Below, piece after piece: positions 59,341 through 64,000 of a DNA stretch of 64,000 bases. This DNA comes from Bacillota bacterium (GTDB lineage: Bacteria > Bacillota > Negativicutes > Sporomusales > Sporomusaceae). Each line of letters opens with the position of its first letter. Within the stretch, counting starts at the first letter, position 1. The notes beneath the pieces are model-generated. The model was not told the origin of the DNA. It did not search any database and saw only the letters and a program-made list of their open reading frames with translations. The DNA is taken from positions 33,659 to 97,658 of the forward strand of contig JAEWGR010000129.1 in assembly GCA_023388195.1 (NCBI GenBank), written 5' to 3'. The translations under genes were made by a program, and so were the position numbers.

Positions 59341-60513
59341 ATGAATCCTCAGGAGGGTGTACTTTGGTCCAGAAATTTTACTCTCAGTTGCCTGGCTAAT
59401 TTTTTCTATTTTGGCAGCTTTTATCTGTTGCTGCCCATCCTGCCTCAGTATGTGGATAGCCTGGGCGGGACGGCGGCGCAGGTTGGGCTGGTCACAGGCC
59501 TTTATACCATGGCCGCTGTAGTGGTCAGACCCTATTTTGGTCAGCTCGCCGACCGGTGGGGACGGAAAAAAATCATGTTGACCGGTGCAGGCTGTTTTAC
59601 GCTGTTATTTATGCTGTATGGCCTGGTGGAGGCAGTTTATCCTCTGTATATGCTGCGTATTCTCCATGGTCTGGCTCATGCTGCTTTTTTGGCTGCCGCC
59701 GCCGCTTATATTGCTGATTTGGCACCGCCGGCGCGGCGGGGCGAGGCTATGGGGGTTTATGGTACTGCTAACGTCCTGGCAATGGCCTTATTTCCGGCTT
59801 TGGGGACAGCTGTTATCAGCAGGACCGGTGATTTTAATTATTTATTCAGTTTGTCGGCCGCTGTGGCGGCGATGGCTTTTCTCTGCACCCTGCCGGTCAG
59901 GGAGCTGTCGGTTGCATCCGCCGGCAGCCGGCCGGGGAGTGACTTTTTAACTGTCGGTAAACGCCGGGAGGTGCTAATGCCCGCCCTGGCCTTATTTGGC
60001 GGTGCTACCACTTATGGGGTCATTATTGCCTTTTTGCCATTATTTGCGCCGCAGCGGGGAATCAATGATATTGGTATCTTTTTTACTGCCTTTGCGGCCA
60101 GTACGGTTGTCAGCCGGATGGTTACCGGTAAGCTGTCTGACCGTATTGGCCGTCAGCGGGTTATCCTGCCCTGCATGGCGCTGGTCGTGGGCGCAGTCTG
60201 TATACTGGCCCAGCTAAGCAGCAGCGAGATGCTGCTTATCACTGCCCTGTTATATGGGTTTGGTTTTGGTGCCTTTATGCCGACCCTTAATGCCCTTGTT
60301 GTCGATTATACGCCGCCCCGGGACCGGGGAGCAGCGCTGGGGTTTTTTACGGCCTTTATGGATCTGGGCATAACTGCCGGTTCGGTTGTGCTGGGGTTTG
60401 CCGGTGAAATATTTGGCTATACGGCTATGTTCTACAGCAGCGCGGTGATAGCACTTATCAGTATTGCCGTATTTATTTTGGGAATGAGGAAGGCAGGCGT
60501 AGTCAACATATGA
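59341..60513 (+). CDS. MFS transporter
   Basis: A 390-residue membrane protein with twelve segments. The loop 2-3 motif is QLADRWGRKKIMLTG, with a matching GKLSDRIGRQRVILP in the second half, and TAAQVGLVTGLYTMAAVVVRPYFG precedes the first. This layout is typical of drug/metabolite exporters of the DHA1/YfcJ kind. The substrate is unknown. AAGGAGG precedes the ATG. The stop overlaps the start of the next gene (ATGA). Confidence 0.92.
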   Translation: MNPQEGVLWSRNFTLSCLANFFYFGSFYLLLPILPQYVDSLGGTAAQVGLVTGLYTMAAVVVRPYFGQLADRWGRKKIMLTGAGCFTLLFMLYGLVEAVYPLYMLRILHGLAHAAFLAAAAAYIADLAPPARRGEAMGVYGTANVLAMALFPALGTAVISRTGDFNYLFSLSAAVAAMAFLCTLPVRELSVASAGSRPGSDFLTVGKRREVLMPALALFGGATTYGVIIAFLPLFAPQRGINDIGIFFTAFAASTVVSRMVTGKLSDRIGRQRVILPCMALVVGAVCILAQLSSSEMLLITALLYGFGFGAFMPTLNALVVDYTPPRDRGAALGFFTAFMDLGITAGSVVLGFAGEIFGYTAMFYSSAVIALISIAVFILGMRKAGVVNI

Positions 60514-62183
60514 ACAATATCAATACTAATAGTACCGCTCCGGTAATGCCGGTCAAACTGGAAACAGCCGACAGCCTGGTCGTGAATCAACAGCCCGCCG
60601 GGGACGTTGCCCCGGAGGCTGCCAGTCCGAAACCAACAGCAACACCGGCACTGCTCCTGGCCCTGCAAAATTTTATTGAGACTGAACTGGCCGAACTGGG
60701 TAAAACGCTGACAGGCCGTACCGCGCTTGTTGACAGTTTGGACCCTGAAATCCAAGAGCTTGTAAAAAATATATTGCAGCAGACGCAGGCGGCGGCAACG
60801 ACGCTGCCGGCCGGGACCGCCACGCTGTTGAGATCGCCCCGGACTGCGGCGGAAAAACTTCTGGCATTGGCGGCGGCGCTGGAACAAGTGGCAACAGGAG
60901 AAACCGGGACGACACAGGCCGGCACGCCGGCTGGTACATCTGTTAGCAAACCGCAGGCTGCTATGACCGAACTTATCAGTACCTGGCGCCAGCTGTCCAC
61001 GGGCGAGCTTGCAGTAATGGCCCGGGTCGTCCGTGAGCTTGCCGTCGCGGTAACGCCGCAGCCAGAGCAAGCGCCGGCCGGGCAGGCAACGGTTCCGGCT
61101 GCTGACAGTCAGTCCGGTACTCAGCCCGGCAGTCTGGCGGCCAAGCCCGGGCCTGAAGCGGCAGCTCTGCCCAAGGGCGAGCCGGTTGAACCGAAAGCGC
61201 CGCCGGCGCCGGCTAAGCCGGAGATCACACCTAATACGCCTGGGCCCGGTAAACCGCAGGTCTCAGGCATGCCCGGCACACCACCGCCCAATATGCAACA
61301 ACAGACAGTAAAAGACAGGGCGGCAATGCCGCTAACGCGGGGGCCTGAGGGGACAGAGCACGAGGCCGATGTTCCTGACTTAGTGAGTGCTGTGTTGAGC
61401 CGGCCGGAAACGGCGCAAAGACTGCGGCCCGAGGTCCGGGAATTTATTCGGACCTTACTGGGCCAGGAACCGCCGGTTCAGACCGGGAAGACAGGCCCGC
61501 AGCCTCCCCAACAATCCTCCCAAAATCTTACAGGCCATACGGAACTGCAGACCCTGGTGGACCTGCTGGAACTGCCTGACTTGCCGGCACCCCTGGCGGC
61601 TTTTATCAAATCAGCCAAACCCTTAGCGGAAAAACTGATCGTATTTGCCGCCGCCCTGGAGCAGGCGGCAGAGGCTGCTGCGCCAGCGGAGCGGGTTGCT
61701 GCTAAAGCTATGCCCGGTACCCCGGTCAATCCGGCTGATATCGCCGCCTGGCCGGGGAAAAATCCACAGGAGTTGAAGGCTGCGGCCACGATTATCAGGG
61801 CTTTGGCGGAGACGATGCCCAAGGCGGGCGGTGTTGTCGTCGAACGCCAGGAGCAGCAGAGTCTGTTAACATTTACCATACCGCTTTATTTTGGTGATGG
61901 CCAGACAGCTTATCCGGCTCACATCCATATATACCACCAGCAAGAGCAAGACAAGACTAATTCGTCCCAGACAGTGACCGAAACCTGGCTCAGGATTAGT
62001 CTGGAAACGGAGAATATCGGTTTGGTGGAGACCTCATTCCGCCTATATGACGGACACACCGTGGATGTCAAAGTACGGTTTACCGATCCGGCAGCGGCTG
62101 ACGGGTTTGCCGCTATTGCCGGCGAGGTCAAAGCGAAGCTGGGCGAGCTGCCGCTCACCCTGGGTGAGTTTCTGGTAAAATAA
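60510..62183 (+). CDS. Pro/Ala-rich protein with FliK-like C-terminal domain
   Basis: A 557-residue protein. Most of it is low-complexity, rich in Pro, Ala, Glu and Gln, with two related helical segments (around LDPEIQELVKNILQQ and RPEVREFIRTLLGQE) suggesting an internal duplication. The last 110 residues (LTFTIPLYFGDGQTAYPAHIHIY ... LVETSFRLYDGHTVDVKVRFTD ... LGELPLTLGEFLVK) resemble the C-terminal domain of flagellar hook-length regulators (FliK). No flagellar genes are nearby. It is translationally coupled to the MFS gene, which is an unusual partner. Confidence 0.55.
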   Translation: MNNINTNSTAPVMPVKLETADSLVVNQQPAGDVAPEAASPKPTATPALLLALQNFIETELAELGKTLTGRTALVDSLDPEIQELVKNILQQTQAAATTLPAGTATLLRSPRTAAEKLLALAAALEQVATGETGTTQAGTPAGTSVSKPQAAMTELISTWRQLSTGELAVMARVVRELAVAVTPQPEQAPAGQATVPAADSQSGTQPGSLAAKPGPEAAALPKGEPVEPKAPPAPAKPEITPNTPGPGKPQVSGMPGTPPPNMQQQTVKDRAAMPLTRGPEGTEHEADVPDLVSAVLSRPETAQRLRPEVREFIRTLLGQEPPVQTGKTGPQPPQQSSQNLTGHTELQTLVDLLELPDLPAPLAAFIKSAKPLAEKLIVFAAALEQAAEAAAPAERVAAKAMPGTPVNPADIAAWPGKNPQELKAAATIIRALAETMPKAGGVVVERQEQQSLLTFTIPLYFGDGQTAYPAHIHIYHQQEQDKTNSSQTVTETWLRISLETENIGLVETSFRLYDGHTVDVKVRFTDPAAADGFAAIAGEVKAKLGELPLTLGEFLVK

Positions 62184-62240
62184 TCATCTGATTTTTATAA
62201 ATTCTAATGGGGTAAAATAGTATAAAGTACATAGCTGGCG

Positions 62241-62269
62241 GCGTTACTTTCTGGCTGCTGTGACGTTAA
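62241..62269 (+). promoter_or_regulatory. Candidate ECF sigma promoter, copy 1
   Basis: GCGTTAC at 62241-62247, 14 bases, GACGTTAA at 62262-62269. The same two blocks with identical spacing recur at 63921-63950. Here it lies 30 bases before the sigma-factor gene, as expected for an autoregulated ECF operon. Confidence 0.6.
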
Positions 62270-62298
62270 AGTATATGTAAGCCTGAAGAGTGGTGACA

Positions 62299-62886
62299 AT
62301 GGTGTCAGAGAATGAGAATTTTATAATTGCCCAAGCCCGGGACGGTGACCGGGCGGCACTTAATACTCTGGTTTCCAGCCATTGGCCTGCCATTTACCGG
62401 CTGGCGCTGGCCAAAACCAGTAATCCGGAAGATGCCCAGGAAATTGCCCAGGACACTTTTCTCCGGGCTCTGGCTGCATTACCGCGCTATAAAGAGACAA
62501 ATGCAACTTTTAAAACCTATTTGTCGCGGATTACGCTTAACCTGATTATTGATTATTACCGCCGCCGCGGCCGTGCTCCCCAGGTCGTGGATATTGCGGA
62601 TTATAATGAACCGATTATTGATCCTGATTCCCGTCCGGAAGAAGCTGTGCTGAATACAGAACGCCGGGAAGAGGTACTCTGTTTGCTGGCCCGCTTGCCT
62701 GATGAACAGCGGCAGGTCATCGAACTGCGCATTGTCCAGGGGCTGGCAGTTGCTGACACGGCCCGGATTATGGGCAAAAGCGTCGCAGCGATAAAAATGC
62801 TGCAGCAACGGGCGTTAAAAAAATTGAAAGAGTTATTTACCGAGCAGGGTATAACTGGAGGTGAAGCCGGTGCAGGAGAATACTAA
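62299..62886 (+). CDS. ECF-type RNA polymerase sigma factor
   Basis: A 195-residue sigma-70 family factor with only regions 2 and 4. Region 2 includes NPEDAQEIAQDTFLRALAALPRY and the -10 recognition part TYLSRITLNLIIDYYRRRGR. Region 4 is LPDEQRQVIELRIVQGLAVADTARIMGKSVAAIKMLQQRALKKLKEL with its helix-turn-helix. ATG 62299 is chosen after GAAGAG; GTG codons at 62290-62295 are in the same frame. It overlaps the next gene, a probable anti-sigma factor. Confidence 0.92.
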   Translation: MVSENENFIIAQARDGDRAALNTLVSSHWPAIYRLALAKTSNPEDAQEIAQDTFLRALAALPRYKETNATFKTYLSRITLNLIIDYYRRRGRAPQVVDIADYNEPIIDPDSRPEEAVLNTERREEVLCLLARLPDEQRQVIELRIVQGLAVADTARIMGKSVAAIKMLQQRALKKLKELFTEQGITGGEAGAGEY

Positions 62887-63781
62887 ATTAGAAAAAAGTC
62901 AGGCTGAGGCCCTGTCGGCCGCCATTGACGCCCTTAACCGGGGTATAGCGCCTGACGAGAGCCAGGATGACGAAATAAAAGAACTGCTGCATACTGCCCG
63001 GCTGGTTAAGGAAGCCTCTGGCGTGACCATGACAGTCCCCCCGCCGGCGGTGCTGGACCATCTGGTAGATCAGGCTGCCAGTACCATTGCCAGGGAAAAA
63101 CGCAAACGGAAAATGGCCTGGGGGTTTGCCAGTGTGACAAGTGCTGTTGCTGCTGTTGTTTTAGTGGCTTTGCTGCAGGTTATGCCACCGGTGACCCCGG
63201 AGCAGCAACTGGCCAGAACCATGCCGCCGGCGGCGGTTACGGAACCACCGCCGGCACCGTCAATAACCCAGCCGCCACCGAATTTGATTACACCGCCGGC
63301 TGAATCCAGGTCGCCGGTGCCGGTGACGCCGGCACCGGAAGCCCCGGCCGGCCGGCCAGAAGCGGCTGTTTCTCCGGCTGCAGACGAGCCGCCCCGCGTG
63401 GCTCTTATGCCGCCCCAGTCGCCTGTGCCGGCGGCCAGCGAAACAATGCTGGCCCTGGCAGAGCGGAAAGCTGACCTTGTTACCATTGATGCTGTAACGA
63501 AAACAATCCGCCAGGTGTATCACCAGGGGGCGCCTGATGAGATTATCATTACTCAGGCGCCGAAAATTCAGCGCAGTCTCCGGACTGCTCCCAAACCCCC
63601 TGAAGTCCGGGCCAAAATGGCGGTTCCGGTTCCTAACGAATCGGTGGAAATTAAACCGCCTGACCGCAACAAAGTGACAGTAACCGTTGATAATACCGAG
63701 GTAACGCTGGAGGGGGCAGCCAGCGAGGAAGACCTCCTAAAATTGGCCAAAACTCTCACCAAAATAAGTGTAGCCAAGTAA
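62870..63781 (+). CDS. Probable anti-sigma factor, membrane-anchored
   Basis: A 303-residue protein. An N-terminal helical cytoplasmic part (1-80) is followed by one membrane segment (about 85-105, MAWGFASVTSAVAAVVLVALLQVM), then a long Pro-rich linker (115-190) and a folded C-terminal domain of unknown kind outside the membrane. This layout and the 17-base overlap with the sigma gene are typical of an ECF anti-sigma factor. No zinc-binding HxxxCxxC motif was seen. GTG 62870 is used because GGAGGTG lies six bases upstream. Confidence 0.75.
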   Translation: MQENTKLEKSQAEALSAAIDALNRGIAPDESQDDEIKELLHTARLVKEASGVTMTVPPPAVLDHLVDQAASTIAREKRKRKMAWGFASVTSAVAAVVLVALLQVMPPVTPEQQLARTMPPAAVTEPPPAPSITQPPPNLITPPAESRSPVPVTPAPEAPAGRPEAAVSPAADEPPRVALMPPQSPVPAASETMLALAERKADLVTIDAVTKTIRQVYHQGAPDEIIITQAPKIQRSLRTAPKPPEVRAKMAVPVPNESVEIKPPDRNKVTVTVDNTEVTLEGAASEEDLLKLAKTLTKISVAK

Positions 63782-63797
63782 AATCAGGTTAAACAAT

Positions 63798-63890
63798 GAC
63801 TCAAGGGACGTTCTCTTTGACTCAGGGGGACGGTTCTCTTGAGTCATTTTTCTTGCGCGAAATGACTCGGAAGAACCGTCCCTCTGAGTC
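63798..63890. repeat. Cluster of three REP-type units
   Basis: A truncated first unit (GACTCAAGGGACGTTCTC) is followed by a complete pair: ACTCAGGGGGACGGTTCTCT, then TTGAGTC, and the inverse GAAGAACCGTCCCTCTGAGT. The complete pair is nearly identical to the one at 25022. Confidence 0.8.
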
Positions 63891-63920
63891 ACCCTCTGGG
63901 AATTTTTTCTGTGGCCAGCG

Positions 63921-63950
63921 GCGTTACCTTTGTGTGACCGGGACGTTTAA
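63921..63950 (+). promoter_or_regulatory. Candidate ECF sigma promoter, copy 2
   Basis: GCGTTAC at 63921-63927, 14 bases, GACGTTTAA at 63942-63950. It matches copy 1 in both blocks and spacing. No gene start is visible before the right edge, so the target lies beyond it. Confidence 0.55.
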
Positions 63951-64000
63951 TTAGGTGAGTTGACCAAAACGTCAGCCGCATGATTAATTAGAAGTGAGAG

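Noticed and set aside
1..64000. CRISPR arrays, tRNA or rRNA genes, prophage.
   Set aside because: No regularly spaced direct repeats, cloverleaf sequences or phage gene blocks were seen on reading both strands.

Overview
The window looks like chromosome from a diderm, spore-forming anaerobic Firmicute (Negativicutes, Sporomusaceae-like). The evidence is a TonB-dependent receptor and a secretin (outer-membrane proteins) beside Firmicute-style strong ribosome sites, pyruvate formate-lyase with its activase, a selenium-type molybdenum hydroxylase cluster, Spo0A-box-like sites and sigma-54 control. Base composition is moderately GC-rich with AT-rich intergenic stretches. No rRNA, tRNA, CRISPR array or prophage was seen. 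The genus call is inference.

Layout: 1-4.5 kb, an LtaS-like phosphotransferase, a small exported protein, a lipoprotein cyclophilin and a QueG-like Fe-S protein. 4.6-9.7 kb, the oxidative pentose phosphate set: pgl-opcA-zwf, divergent from gnd. 10-14.9 kb, an amino-acid ABC importer, an ABC-F ATPase and a formate/nitrite channel. 15.2-25 kb, a three-subunit molybdenum hydroxylase, a purine permease and its maturation genes (yqeB, split xdhC, yqeC, mocA-like), then a ferredoxin-like protein. 25-29.8 kb, a radical SAM protein, a zinc-ribbon protein, pflB and pflA. 29.8-37.7 kb, a REP-associated transposase, probable alpha-ribazole salvage genes cblT-cblS, iadA, a uracil permease, a cupin, a DMT exporter, gluQ and a soluble chemoreceptor.

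37.9-45.9 kb is the most unusual part: three cobalamin riboswitches in 3.5 kb. The first precedes an operon of a short solitary secretin plus two exported proteins of unknown function. The second ends in a terminator with no gene of normal size behind it. The third precedes a BtuB-like TonB receptor followed by an exported, possibly beta-propeller protein. With cblT-cblS this suggests an investment in corrinoid capture, and the secretin operon is a candidate for an undescribed outer-membrane cobalamin-related system.

46-64 kb: two small proteins, glgA-glgP, a PHP phosphatase, a VOC protein, a UbiX-like protein, a small membrane protein with a good sigma-54 promoter next to a PrpR-type activator, an M16C peptidase, an MFS transporter with a FliK-like protein, and an ECF-type sigma factor with its probable anti-sigma factor. 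Two dispersed repeat types occur between genes: fold-back elements (five copies) and REP-type palindromes (probably related to the transposase at 29.9 kb).
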